Origin: an uncultured Rhodospirillaceae bacterium
GTDB taxonomy: Bacteria > Pseudomonadota > Alphaproteobacteria > Azospirillales > Azospirillaceae
Length of the DNA: 64,000 nt
Direction: 5' to 3'
Assembly (NCBI GenBank): GCA_937927415.1
Contig: CALBDS010000060.1
Coordinates: forward strand, 1-64,000
Made by a program: the position numbers and the translations under genes. The stretch's first letter is position 1. Each line of letters starts with the position of its first letter. The notes beneath the pieces are model-generated. The model was not told the origin of the DNA. It did not search any database and saw only the letters and a list, made by a program, of their open reading frames with translations. Of the stretch, positions 17,774 through 25,799 are shown one piece after another.

Positions 17774-19252
17774 ATGGCATCCGAAGCGGGCGCTATTCTC
17801 CGGCACGGGTGGATCTACGGCATCGCCAACATGGTGAACCGGGCCGCCGGCATCCTTTTGCTGCCGCTCTACACCCTGGTGCTGACGCCCACCGAATTCG
17901 GCGTCTATGCGCTGGTGGGGGTGGTGGGGGATCTGCTGGCGGTCATGCTGATGATCGGCATGAACAACGCCTTCACCGTCGTCTATCTGGAACAGGGGGA
18001 CGAGGGTGGCCGGCGCCGGGTGGTGTCCACCGCCGTGCTGGCGCTGGGGGGGGCGGTGGCGGCCCTGGTGGCGCTGGCGTGGCCCGCCGGCTGGGCGGCC
18101 AGCCGGGCGGTGTTCGGGGACGGGGCATACGCCGGGCTGATGGCGCTGGCGCTGGGCAGCGTCGCCGTCACCGCCCTGTTCGAACTGGCGCTGGCCTATC
18201 TGCGGGCGTGCAAGCGGTCGGGGGCCTGTCTGGCGGTGTCGTTCGTCAAGGCGGCGGCGCTGCTGGCGCTCAACGCCCTGTTCCTGCTGGGGCTGGGGTT
18301 GAAGGTGGAGGGCATCTTTCTGGCCAACGCCGCCGCCTTCCTGCTGCTGGGGCTGGGGCTGGCGGCGGCGATGCTGCGTGCCAACGGCATCGGCTTTTCC
18401 GTTCCCGTCCTGAAAAAGCTGGTGCGGCTGGGGCTGCCCTACCTGCCGCAGTCGCTGCTGGACATCGCCAACAATTTCGTCATGCGCTGGCTTTTGAACG
18501 CGCTGCTGACCACGGCGGCGGTGGGGCTGTTTTCCTTTGGCATGCGGCTGGCGGTGCTGCTGTACATGCTGCTGACCGCCTCGTTCCTGCAGATCTGGTC
18601 GGTGCGGCGGCTGGAAACCCGTCACGGCGGCGGCGACCCGGTTCAGGCGCGGCTGGTGTTCCACCTGTTCGTCGTGCTGCTGTCGGCGGCGGCGGCGGGG
18701 ATGGCGCTGGTGGGGCCGGAACTGGTGTGGCTGGCCGCTTCCCCCGACTATGCCCCGGTGATCGGGTGCCTGCCGCTGCTGGTGCTGGCTTATGTGCTGC
18801 ACGGCATCCGCATGCACCCGGAGGTCGATCTGATGAAGGCGCAGCGCATGGCGGTGCTGCCGTGGATTTCCGCCGCCGCGCTGGCGGTGGGCACGGTGCT
18901 GGCGGTGGTGCTGGTGTCGGTCTGGGGGCTGATGGGGGCGGCGCTGGCCAATCTGGGGCGCGAGCTGTTCCAGGTGACGGTGACCGAGGTGGTCCGCCGC
19001 CGCCTGTGCCCCGATGACGAGCCGCTGCAGATCGGCCGTCTGTCCGCCATTCTGCTGCCGGGGATGGCGGTGGTGGCGGCGGGGATGCTGCTGTTCGGCG
19101 ATGCGGTCACCCCGGCGGTCACCGCGGCCAAGGTGGGGCTGACCCTGCTGTTCGTGCTGGCCGCCGTGCTGGGGCCGGGGATCGGGGCGGAGGGTCGGGC
19201 GATCCTGTTCCCCCTGCTGGGCGGGCTGGTGCGCCGGCCCCAGTCGGTATAA
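17774..19252 (+). CDS. Polysaccharide flippase (Wzx/MOP superfamily)
   Basis: A 492-aa, strongly hydrophobic protein with about 12-14 membrane helices and a basic segment in the middle, the normal size and plan of MOP-family lipid-linked oligosaccharide flippases. The conserved opening (HGWIYGIANMVNRAAGILLLPLYT) is typical. It should move the undecaprenyl-linked repeat unit across the inner membrane for locus 1. AAGGAG is 5 bases before the ATG at 17774. It is transcribed away from the sugar-transferase gene. Confidence 0.87.
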   Translation: MASEAGAILRHGWIYGIANMVNRAAGILLLPLYTLVLTPTEFGVYALVGVVGDLLAVMLMIGMNNAFTVVYLEQGDEGGRRRVVSTAVLALGGAVAALVALAWPAGWAASRAVFGDGAYAGLMALALGSVAVTALFELALAYLRACKRSGACLAVSFVKAAALLALNALFLLGLGLKVEGIFLANAAAFLLLGLGLAAAMLRANGIGFSVPVLKKLVRLGLPYLPQSLLDIANNFVMRWLLNALLTTAAVGLFSFGMRLAVLLYMLLTASFLQIWSVRRLETRHGGGDPVQARLVFHLFVVLLSAAAAGMALVGPELVWLAASPDYAPVIGCLPLLVLAYVLHGIRMHPEVDLMKAQRMAVLPWISAAALAVGTVLAVVLVSVWGLMGAALANLGRELFQVTVTEVVRRRLCPDDEPLQIGRLSAILLPGMAVVAAGMLLFGDAVTPAVTAAKVGLTLLFVLAAVLGPGIGAEGRAILFPLLGGLVRRPQSV

Positions 19253-19299
19253 AGCTGCCGGCTGTGAGCGCATCAACGGATCGATAAGGGCTTCACGGG

Positions 19300-20004
19300 A
19301 TGGAACAGGACAAGGTGGCCGTGATCACGGCGGGCGGCAGCGGCATGGGGGCCGCCTGCGCGCGCAAACTGGCGGCGGACGGGTTCAAGGTCGCCGTCCT
19401 GTCATTGTCGGGCAAGGGGGAGGCGCTGGCCGAGGAGCTGGGCGGCATCGGCGTCACCGGCTCCAACCAGTCCGCCGACGATCTGAAGCGGTTGGTTGAC
19501 CAGACCATGGCGCGCTGGGGCCGCATCGATGCCCTGGTCAACAGCGCCGGCCACGGCCCGCGCGGCCCGCTGCTGGACATCACGGACGAGGATTGGCACC
19601 GGGGTCTGGACGTCTATTTCCTCAACGTCGTGCGGGCGGTGCGGCTGGTGGCGCCGGTGATGGTGGCGCAGAAGGCGGGGGCCATCGTCAACATCTCCAC
19701 CGCCTGGGTGGTCGAGCCGAGCGCCATGTTCCCCACCTCGGCGGTGGCCCGCGCCGGCCTTGCCGCCTACACCAAGCTGTTCGCCGACCAGTACGCCCCC
19801 GACAATGTGCGGATGAACAACGTGCTGCCCGGCTGGATCGACAGCCTGCCCCAGACCGAGGAGCGGCGGCAGAGTGTGCCCATGGGCCGCTATGGCTCCA
19901 GCGACGAGATCGCCGCCACCGTCGCCTTCCTCGTCTCGCCGGGGGCAGGCTACATCACCGGCCAGAACATCCGTGTGGACGGTGGATTGATGCGGTCGGT
20001 CTGA
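19300..20004 (+). CDS. Short-chain dehydrogenase/reductase family protein with altered catalytic pair
   Basis: A 234-aa classical-size SDR. The cofactor motif is TAGGSGMG (TGxxxGxG family), NSAG is at the usual place, and the C-terminal GQNIRVDGG is normal. The catalytic YxxxK does not appear: the aligned segment reads SAVARAGLAAYTK, so Tyr and Lys seem replaced by Ser and Arg. It may have lost oxidoreductase activity or use another mechanism. It follows the flippase by 47 bp on the same strand and precedes a terminator, so it may be part of the EPS transcription unit. Confidence 0.82.
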   Translation: MEQDKVAVITAGGSGMGAACARKLAADGFKVAVLSLSGKGEALAEELGGIGVTGSNQSADDLKRLVDQTMARWGRIDALVNSAGHGPRGPLLDITDEDWHRGLDVYFLNVVRAVRLVAPVMVAQKAGAIVNISTAWVVEPSAMFPTSAVARAGLAAYTKLFADQYAPDNVRMNNVLPGWIDSLPQTEERRQSVPMGRYGSSDEIAATVAFLVSPGAGYITGQNIRVDGGLMRSV

Positions 20005-20054
20005 GCGCGGCCGGGGGGCGATTGGGCGACCGCCCAAACCCGTTTGGGGTGGCC

Positions 20055-20100
20055 CCCAAACCCCCTTTGTTTTTATCGATAAAAACAGCCGGAGGTTTGG
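20055..20100. terminator. Two-way terminator between the SDR and glycanase genes
   Basis: A perfect 18-bp palindrome, gtttttatcgataaaaac (20069-20086), lies inside imperfect outer arms ccaaaccccc/ggaggtttgg. The A/T runs on both sides of the centre could serve transcription arriving from either of the two converging genes. Confidence 0.65.
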
Positions 20101-20124
20101 AGGCGCCAGCCTCCAAGCGGGGTC

Positions 20125-20138
20125 GGGGCAGCCGCCCC
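20125..20138. repeat. GC hairpin downstream of the glycanase gene (copy of the element at 40-53)
   Basis: The arms ggggc and gcccc pair around agcc, 8 bases past the glycanase stop codon. The flank gccccgctc is shared with the copy at 40-53, which is next to another minus-strand stop codon. Confidence 0.35.
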
Positions 20139-20146
20139 GCTCTCCT

Positions 20147-23002
20147 TTACGCCGCCAGCAGCGACGGGTCCACCAGATGCCCGGTGCTGTCCATATAGAC
20201 CACACCGCTGTCGGTGACGACCTTCTCATAGGCGCTGAGGCTGGTGCTGCTCACCGCCGCCGAATGGCTGTCCACATAGGACACCACGCTCTGGCCGCTG
20301 TCGTTGATGAGGCCCACGCCGGTGGCATCGGCGATGGTCGCCTTCGACGGGCTGGACAGCAGCAGGCGGAAGCTCTCCACCCCCTCGGTCACGCTGTCGC
20401 CCATCACCGTCACCGACACCGTTTTCGCGGTTTCCCCGGCGGCGAAGGTCAGGGTGCCGCTGGTGGCGGCATAGTCCTGCCCGGCGGTGGCGGTGCCGTC
20501 GGCGGTGGCGTACTTCACCGACACCGCGTCGGACGCCGCCGCTGACAGCTTGACCGTGAAGGTCATGGTGGCGGATCCGGCGCCGGTGCTGCCCTCATAC
20601 ATCGCCGGCTTGATGGCGTTGATCTTGTTCATATCGACGGTCTTGTAGTCATCCAGCAGGATGCCGCCGGTGTCGCCCGAGTTGGGGGTCCAGCCCCAAT
20701 AGGTCCAGCTCACCCCCTGTTCGCCGGGCTTCAGGTCGTTCACCCCGTCGGTGTTCCAGTCGCCGTTGATGTACTGGATGAACTCGCTCATCCATTTCTT
20801 GTCCATGTCGGTTTCCAGACGGCTGCCGAACTCGCCCACCAGGATGGGGGCCTCGCCGTCCTGCACGATGTGGCCCCACATCTGGTTCCACTTGGCCGGC
20901 ATGTTGTTGGGGAAGTTGGCGTCCTTGAACCAGTCCATCATGTACATGGACGGCACATAGTCGTGGACCGAATAGACCAGCTTGTGATCCACGTTCAGAT
21001 CAACATCGCGGGCGTTCTGGCCCAGCAGGTTGCCGCCCCACCAGTACCACTGATTGTTGTAGATCTCGGTCCCTTCGACGATGATGAGCAGGTTGGGGTT
21101 GACCGACTGCACGGCGTTGCCGATGCGCTCCGCCGCCGCCGCCCAGTCGTTGGCCGAGCCGTCGCCCCAGGTGGCCGCCCCGTGGGGTTCGTTGTGCAGG
21201 TCGGCGCCGACCACCGTCGGGTTTCCGGCGTAGCGGGACGCCAGCATCTTCCAGTTGGCGATCATCTTCGACTCCGAATAGTTGGAGTCGTACCACAGGC
21301 CGTTTTCGTTGGCCGACGCCCCGTCGCTGGAACGGTGGTGGTCCAGGATGACGCGCATCCCCTGCTTGCCGGCCTCGGCGATGATCTTGTCGAAGATCTG
21401 CAAGGGGCTGAGGCCCTGCAGGTCGGGGTTCAGGCTGTAGTCGATGCCGCCGTTGGGCAGCTTCTGGTCCAGCATGGCGTCCGACCAGGGCAGGCGGATG
21501 GTGTTGAAGCCCAGGTCGTGCATCTTGGTGATGGTGTGCTGGTAGCTGTCGGCCCACAGCCCGCCGGGCACGAAGGCATAGCCCTCGCCGCCGAACCAGT
21601 TGACGCCGGTCAGCTTCACCGCCGCACCGGTGCTGTCGATGATCTGCCCGCCCTGGGTGGACAGGTAGCCGGGGGCGATGCCCGCCGACGATCCGCCCTT
21701 GGGTTCCACCACCGTGGCGTCACCCACCGACAGGGTGGGCAGGGTGGGGGCCGGCGGGTTGGAGGAGCCGGGGAAATACTCCTTGGGCGCGTTGAAGACC
21801 AGCGTGCCGTCCCAATAGAGGTTCTTGGTGCCGGCGATCACGTCCTGGCCGTCGAAGGCGCCGCGGTCGAAGGTGACGCCGCTGTCGGTCGGTGACATGG
21901 CGTGGCCGTTGACGGTGATGCCGTTGACATACAGGTTGCGGCCCACGCCGTTGATGGTGGCGTCGTTGTCGTACTGGATCTGAACCTTGTGCGCCTGATC
22001 GGCGGAGATGCCGTCCAGGGTGAAGCTCTGGGTGGACGCTTTGGTGACGGTCGCCTCGCCCACCGCCTTGCCGTCGATCATCAGCTTGTAATGGGCACCC
22101 ACCCCGCCGGCCACGTCGGCGTTGGCGTTGACGGTGATGACCGTCTGGGTGGTCGGGGTCGGGGTCGGCGGCGGGACCACCACGCCGGGGAAATAGGTGG
22201 CGGGCGCATCGACCACCATGGTCCCGTTCATCCACATCCCCTTCTGCCCGGCGATGACGTTCAGCCCGTCCAGCGCGCCCTGGTCGATGGTGACCATGGA
22301 GGCGGTGGAGCTGACCTTGTTGCCGTTGATGGTGATGGAATCCACGAACAGGTTGCGGTCCACGCCGCTGACCACGGCGTCGTTGTCGTACTGGATCTGG
22401 ACCTTGTGGCCGGCGTTCAGCGCCAGATTGGTGGCGAAGCTGTAGGATTTGGCGCTGGTGGTGGTGGCCGACGCCTCGCCGATCACCATGCCGTCCACCA
22501 GGACCTTGAAGTGCGGCCACACGTTCCCGGCCTTGGTGCCATAGGCGCTGATGACGATCTCGCTGGTGCCGGTCACCGGCGGGGTGCTGGTGGCCTTGAA
22601 ATAACCGGCGTTCATGTCAAAGGTCAGCGCGCCGTCCCACCACATGCCTTCCTGGCCGGCGATCACGTCCTTGCCGTCGATGGCGCCCTTGTCCAGCGTG
22701 ACGGTGGAGGCGGTGGAGGCCATGGTCTGGCCGTTCACCGCGACCGACTTGACGAACAGGTTGCGGTCAACCCCGCTCACCACCCCGTCGTTGTCATAAA
22801 CCACCTGAACCTTGTGCGCCTGATCGGCGGCAACCTTGGTGGTGAAGCTGTACTGGCCCGGACTGGTCGCGTTGACGGTGGCCTGCCCGATCTCCTTGCC
22901 GTCGATGAGCAGCCTGAAATGCGGCCACACGCCGCCGGCCACCGCCCCCCATGCGTTGACGGTGAAGGTGGTGTCGATCAAGGAAGAAGAGGTCGTCGCC
23001 AT
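20147..23002 (-). CDS. Secreted multi-domain GH5 glycanase with three CBM60-like modules and a Calx-beta domain
   Basis: A 951-aa protein. Residues about 8-430 hold three tandem Ca-dependent xylan-binding (CBM60-type) modules of about 135 residues; each has a W/G-PHFxxLxDG segment, HKVQxxYDND and GxxRNLxV. A GH5 endoglucanase domain follows (about 450-800) with DLHNEPHG (acid/base Glu) and LVGEFGS (nucleophile Glu). A Calx-beta domain (about 805-900) comes next. There is no signal peptide, so type I export with a C-terminal signal is inferred. The start at 23002 has GGGG nearby. It probably trims or processes beta-glucan/EPS or plant cell wall, and it faces the SDR gene. Confidence 0.82.
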   Translation of the reverse strand: MATTSSSLIDTTFTVNAWGAVAGGVWPHFRLLIDGKEIGQATVNATSPGQYSFTTKVAADQAHKVQVVYDNDGVVSGVDRNLFVKSVAVNGQTMASTASTVTLDKGAIDGKDVIAGQEGMWWDGALTFDMNAGYFKATSTPPVTGTSEIVISAYGTKAGNVWPHFKVLVDGMVIGEASATTTSAKSYSFATNLALNAGHKVQIQYDNDAVVSGVDRNLFVDSITINGNKVSSTASMVTIDQGALDGLNVIAGQKGMWMNGTMVVDAPATYFPGVVVPPPTPTPTTQTVITVNANADVAGGVGAHYKLMIDGKAVGEATVTKASTQSFTLDGISADQAHKVQIQYDNDATINGVGRNLYVNGITVNGHAMSPTDSGVTFDRGAFDGQDVIAGTKNLYWDGTLVFNAPKEYFPGSSNPPAPTLPTLSVGDATVVEPKGGSSAGIAPGYLSTQGGQIIDSTGAAVKLTGVNWFGGEGYAFVPGGLWADSYQHTITKMHDLGFNTIRLPWSDAMLDQKLPNGGIDYSLNPDLQGLSPLQIFDKIIAEAGKQGMRVILDHHRSSDGASANENGLWYDSNYSESKMIANWKMLASRYAGNPTVVGADLHNEPHGAATWGDGSANDWAAAAERIGNAVQSVNPNLLIIVEGTEIYNNQWYWWGGNLLGQNARDVDLNVDHKLVYSVHDYVPSMYMMDWFKDANFPNNMPAKWNQMWGHIVQDGEAPILVGEFGSRLETDMDKKWMSEFIQYINGDWNTDGVNDLKPGEQGVSWTYWGWTPNSGDTGGILLDDYKTVDMNKINAIKPAMYEGSTGAGSATMTFTVKLSAAASDAVSVKYATADGTATAGQDYAATSGTLTFAAGETAKTVSVTVMGDSVTEGVESFRLLLSSPSKATIADATGVGLINDSGQSVVSYVDSHSAAVSSTSLSAYEKVVTDSGVVYMDSTGHLVDPSLLAA

Positions 23003-23316
23003 TGTGGTTACCCCAAACCGTTTGCTTTTCCGAAGCCGAGCGTGGGGCGGAATGGTTAATCGTTTCTTTCTGATGATACGACGAACGGCAGAAACCCGTG
23101 ACAAGAAAGGTCTATGACTGTTGGTTCTGGCCTGTGATCTTGAGAGCACATCTGATGTTGTTTTGCCGTTTCGCTGACCATTCTGGTTTTATCTTGTTTC
23201 TTCTTTTTGTCACGGGGACGGGAGAGGAGGTGGTTGCCGGAGAAAGCAAGGGGGTAACTTGTCCCACCCGCTTCACACGTGTTACCTTGACCGACGTTCC
23301 GGACCAGGGAGGTCGC
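23003..23316. other. Divergent intergenic region between the glycanase and the Phd antitoxin
   Basis: This 314-bp stretch is markedly AT-richer than its surroundings, with T-rich tracts near 23155-23215. No gene was recognised. Short inverted arms ggtaac (23253-23258) and gttacc (23281-23286), about 30 bp before the antitoxin start, could be an operator for autorepression of the toxin-antitoxin unit. Confidence 0.4.
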
Positions 23317-23550
23317 GTGCAACAGGTCACTATTCACGCCGCCAAGACCAATCTCTCCAAGCTCATTGACGCGGCGTTGAGCGGAGAGGACGTCATCATC
23401 GCCAAAGGCAACACGCCGGTTGTCCGGCTGGTGCCGGTCGCCCAGGGGAGCTTCAAGATCGGCGTGCTCAAGGGAAAGCTGGGGACGCTTCCCGATTTTC
23501 ATGAGCCGATGGCGGCCGACGACCTTCATCTGTGGGAGGGGGGCCGGTGA
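23317..23550 (+). CDS. Phd/YefM-family antitoxin
   Basis: A 77-aa protein that opens VQQVTIHAAKTNLSKLIDAALSGEDVIIAKGNTPV, the usual Phd N-terminal DNA-binding fold of antitoxins paired with PIN (VapC) toxins; the C-terminal FHEPMAADDLHLWEGG is the toxin-binding tail. The GTG at 23317 is preferred because GGGAGG ends four bases upstream. It would bind and block its toxin and repress its own promoter. The partner gene directly downstream has lost its beginning, so this looks like an orphaned antitoxin. Confidence 0.82.
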   Translation: MQQVTIHAAKTNLSKLIDAALSGEDVIIAKGNTPVVRLVPVAQGSFKIGVLKGKLGTLPDFHEPMAADDLHLWEGGR

Positions 23551-23881
23551 CGACCGCTTGTCCAAAACAGCCCTTGCAGCCATCGAAACAGCCAGCACGG
23601 TTCTGGTCAGCCCCATCACGTTTTTTGAAATCGCGCAAAAGGTCCGGCTTGGCAAATGGCCCGAGATGGAGCCTTACGTGGAACAGTTGCCCGTGCTGCT
23701 GAGGGAACAGGGCGGCGTTGCCGCCGATTTCAGTCCGGCGCTGTGTGTTCGGGCGGGCATGTTGGATTGGTCGCACCGGGATCCGTTCGATCGGTTTCTG
23801 GCGGCAACGGCGCTGCTGGGTCATGTGCCGCTGATATCGGCGGATACGGTGTTTGACGGCATGGTCACGCGGGTGTGGTGA
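23549..23881 (+). pseudogene. VapC-like PIN toxin remnant lacking its N-terminus
   Basis: The frame reads DDRLSKTALAAIETASTV and continues with VSPITFFEIAQKVRLGKW and a full PIN C-terminus (HRDPFDRFLAATALL, then LISADTVFD). Family members carry about 20 residues before this, with the first catalytic Asp in an LLDTH motif. Here the antitoxin stop codon (23548-23550) overlaps the DD codons, so those residues and a normal start codon are missing. The in-frame open frame only continues back through the antitoxin gene. A TTG at 23558 could start a fragment, but without the catalytic Asp. Probably an inactivated toxin. Confidence 0.72.
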
Positions 23882-23932
23882 CCGATGCCCTTTTCGCACC
23901 AGTCACGGCCTCCGGCGTCATAAAAAAAACAC

Positions 23933-23960
23933 TTGCATCCCGGCGCGAAAGGCGTATTTA
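23933..23960 (+). promoter_or_regulatory. Sigma-70-like promoter for the ornithine decarboxylase leader
   Basis: TTGCAT (23933-23938) and TATTTA (23955-23960) are separated by 16 bases and preceded by an A-tract. This would put the transcription start near 23967 and give a leader of about 350 nt before the decarboxylase. Confidence 0.5.
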
Positions 23961-24317
23961 GCAGCGTACGACGCACATCGCACGTGCCTATGGCCCACTG
24001 TGGTTATGCAACGACGTACCCGCGTCCTTTTTGGCAGAGCCGGTCTTGTGGGCCGGTCCCGAGAGGGAGGTTCGTATGTTGTCCCGTTTCCACGGCAGGG
24101 CCGTCAGACGGTAAAGCCTGCCGGATCACCAGCGCATTGACAGACCGGAGCGTGTGACGCCCGGCGCTTTGCGTGGCCCGGCCTATTCTTTTTCCACCGT
24201 CATCCCCCCGATTTTCCGCACCGGATCCCCGCACCATCTTCCTACTATGGTCCGGGGTCGTTCCGTGCGGTCATCCATCGTCAGGGCCGGCCCCGCCGCC
24301 CTGGGAAGGAGTGCGTC
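23961..24317 (+). ncRNA. Ornithine decarboxylase mRNA leader, likely speF-type attenuator
   Basis: This long untranslated leader holds no large gene. Three parts can be seen: a 12-codon leader ORF at 24076-24114; a hairpin whose outer arms are cggcagg (24093-24099) and cctgccg (24117-24123) with an inner ccgt/acgg stem, which covers the end of the ORF; and a C-rich, G-poor run at about 24181-24247 (roughly 30 C against 7 G) that would suit Rho loading. An alphaproteobacterial speF RNA motif is known upstream of ornithine decarboxylase genes. Identity with that motif was not tested by alignment. Confidence 0.55.
24076..24114 (+). CDS. Arg-rich leader peptide upstream of ornithine decarboxylase
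   Basis: A 12-codon ORF, MLSRFHGRAVRR, ends with two Arg codons and a TAA. GGGAGG at 24065-24070 is five bases before the ATG, a much better site than most starts in this window. Codons 7-12 lie in the hairpin described for the leader, so ribosome position would decide whether it forms. By analogy with the SpeFL leader peptide of enterobacteria, a ribosome stalled near the end could sense ornithine or arginine. The function is inferred. Confidence 0.6.
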   Translation: MLSRFHGRAVRR

Positions 24318-25616
24318 ATGGGCTTCATCCGCTCGCGTTCCGCCGTCGCCCCCCTGCGCCGTGGCGTCTCCGCCGCCCCCGGCCGCCGGACCTCCGTCGT
24401 CCAGGCCGTTGCCCAGCACCGGCCGGAAGACCCCATGCTGTGCCTGCGCCCGGCGGTGTTGAAGGACACCGCCGGGCGCATGGTGTCGTCGTTCGCCGCC
24501 GCCACCGGCGGCGACGTGCTCTATGCCGTCAAGTGCAACCCCGACCCGGCGGTGCTGCGCGCCCTGTGGGACGGCGGCGTGCGCCATTTCGACGTGGCGT
24601 CGCTGGGCGAGGTGCGGCTGGTCCGCCAGATGTTCCCCGACGCGGTGCTGCACTTCATGCACCCGGTCAAGAGCCGCCAGGCCATCCGCAGCGCCTATTT
24701 CCAGTACGGTGTGCGCGATTTCGTGCTCGATTCCCTGGAGGAGCTGGGCAAGATCCTGGTGGAAACCGACGACGCCCCCGACCTGGGCCTGATCGTGCGT
24801 CTGGCCCTGCCCAAGGGCAACGCCGTCTATGACCTGTCGGGCAAGTTCGGTGCGCCGGAGGGGGAGGCGGTGGCCCTGCTGCGCGCCGCCCGCTCGCTGG
24901 CCCCGCGGGTGGGCGTCAGCTTCCACGTCGGCTCCCAGATGATGGACCCGTCGGCCTATGAACGCGCGCTGGCGCTGGCCGCCCGCGTGATCGACGAGGC
25001 CGACGTGACGGTGGACATCGTGGATGTGGGCGGCGGCTTCCCGGTGTCCTATCCCGACGTGACCCCGCCGCCGCTGGGCGATTTCATGGCCGCCATCGCC
25101 CGCGGGCTGGCCGCCATGAAGCTTCCGGCCCGCACCCGCGTGTGGTGCGAGCCGGGCCGCGCCCTGGTGGCCGCCGGGGTGTCGCTGGTGGTGCAGGTGA
25201 TGCGCCGCAAGGGCGGCGTGCTGTCCATCAACGATGGGGTGTACGGCACCCTGTCCGACGCCGGGGTTCCCGGTTTCCGCTTCCCGGCCCGGCTGGTGCG
25301 CCCGTTCCACGGCGAATCCGATGCGCCGACGGCGGCCTTTTCCTTTTACGGCCCCACCTGCGACAGCGCCGATTACATGGCTGGGCCGTTCTTCCTGCCG
25401 GCGGACGTGCGGGAAGGTGACTGGATCGAGCTGGGGCAGTTGGGCGCTTATGGTGCGTGCCTGCGCACCGCCTTCAACGGTTTCGATCAGGTGCGGCTGG
25501 TGGAGGTGTTCGACCCGCCGCTGCTGGAAACCCCGGGCCACGGGGCCGGCTATCCCAATGGGGATACGCCCAATGGGGATACGACGGACGCCGGAGCGTC
25601 CGTCCGCGTGGCATAA
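24318..25616 (+). CDS. odc: Ornithine/lysine decarboxylase, group IV (fold III) PLP enzyme
   Basis: A 432-aa alanine-racemase-fold decarboxylase. The PLP lysine is in YAVKCNPDP (near residue 72), the phosphate loop is DVGGGFPV, the EPGR motif is CEPGRALVA, and the substrate Cys is in YGPTCDSAD. It makes putrescine from ornithine (family knowledge), the first step of the pathway, and the homospermidine synthase gene follows. An N-terminal extension of about 35 residues is Arg-rich. AAGGAG is six bases before the ATG. The C-terminus has a PNGDT repeat from a 15-bp tandem duplication (25554-25583). Probably controlled by the leader described upstream. Confidence 0.9.
   Translation: MGFIRSRSAVAPLRRGVSAAPGRRTSVVQAVAQHRPEDPMLCLRPAVLKDTAGRMVSSFAAATGGDVLYAVKCNPDPAVLRALWDGGVRHFDVASLGEVRLVRQMFPDAVLHFMHPVKSRQAIRSAYFQYGVRDFVLDSLEELGKILVETDDAPDLGLIVRLALPKGNAVYDLSGKFGAPEGEAVALLRAARSLAPRVGVSFHVGSQMMDPSAYERALALAARVIDEADVTVDIVDVGGGFPVSYPDVTPPPLGDFMAAIARGLAAMKLPARTRVWCEPGRALVAAGVSLVVQVMRRKGGVLSINDGVYGTLSDAGVPGFRFPARLVRPFHGESDAPTAAFSFYGPTCDSADYMAGPFFLPADVREGDWIELGQLGAYGACLRTAFNGFDQVRLVEVFDPPLLETPGHGAGYPNGDTPNGDTTDAGASVRVA
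25554..25583 (+). repeat. 15-bp tandem repeat at the 3' end of the decarboxylase gene
   Basis: Two exact copies of cccaatggggatacg (25554-25568, 25569-25583) encode PNGDT twice after the conserved enzyme domain. It looks like a replication-slippage duplication that keeps the frame. Confidence 0.85.
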
Positions 25617-25679
25617 CACCACCGCGACGGGATTTACGAAAGCCCCTGTCGCTAAAACTCACCCCTTCTGATAGAAGGA

Positions 25680-25754
25680 TTATGGGAAACGTCCCTCCGA
25701 TCCTCCGTCGTCCCTCTGGTTGGGACGGTGGGGGAGGGGGGATCTTGCGCATGA
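25680..25754 (+). promoter_or_regulatory. Stem-loop in the odc-hss gap
   Basis: Between the two polyamine genes, gtccc and gggac arms extended by G-T pairs enclose tctggtt, inside wider gatcct/ggggatc arms (about 25698-25744). No T-run follows, so it may be a processing site, a weak attenuator, or a structure that changes expression of the second gene. Confidence 0.3.
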
Positions 25755-25799
25755 ACAGCAAGAGAGCATTAGGCCAGATAAACTGGGGAGTACCTATCC

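Noticed and set aside
20055..20138. Possible attachment site or mobile-element edge
   Set aside because: The inverted repeats are explained by a two-way terminator and a 3'-end hairpin; no integrase or direct-repeat pair is near.
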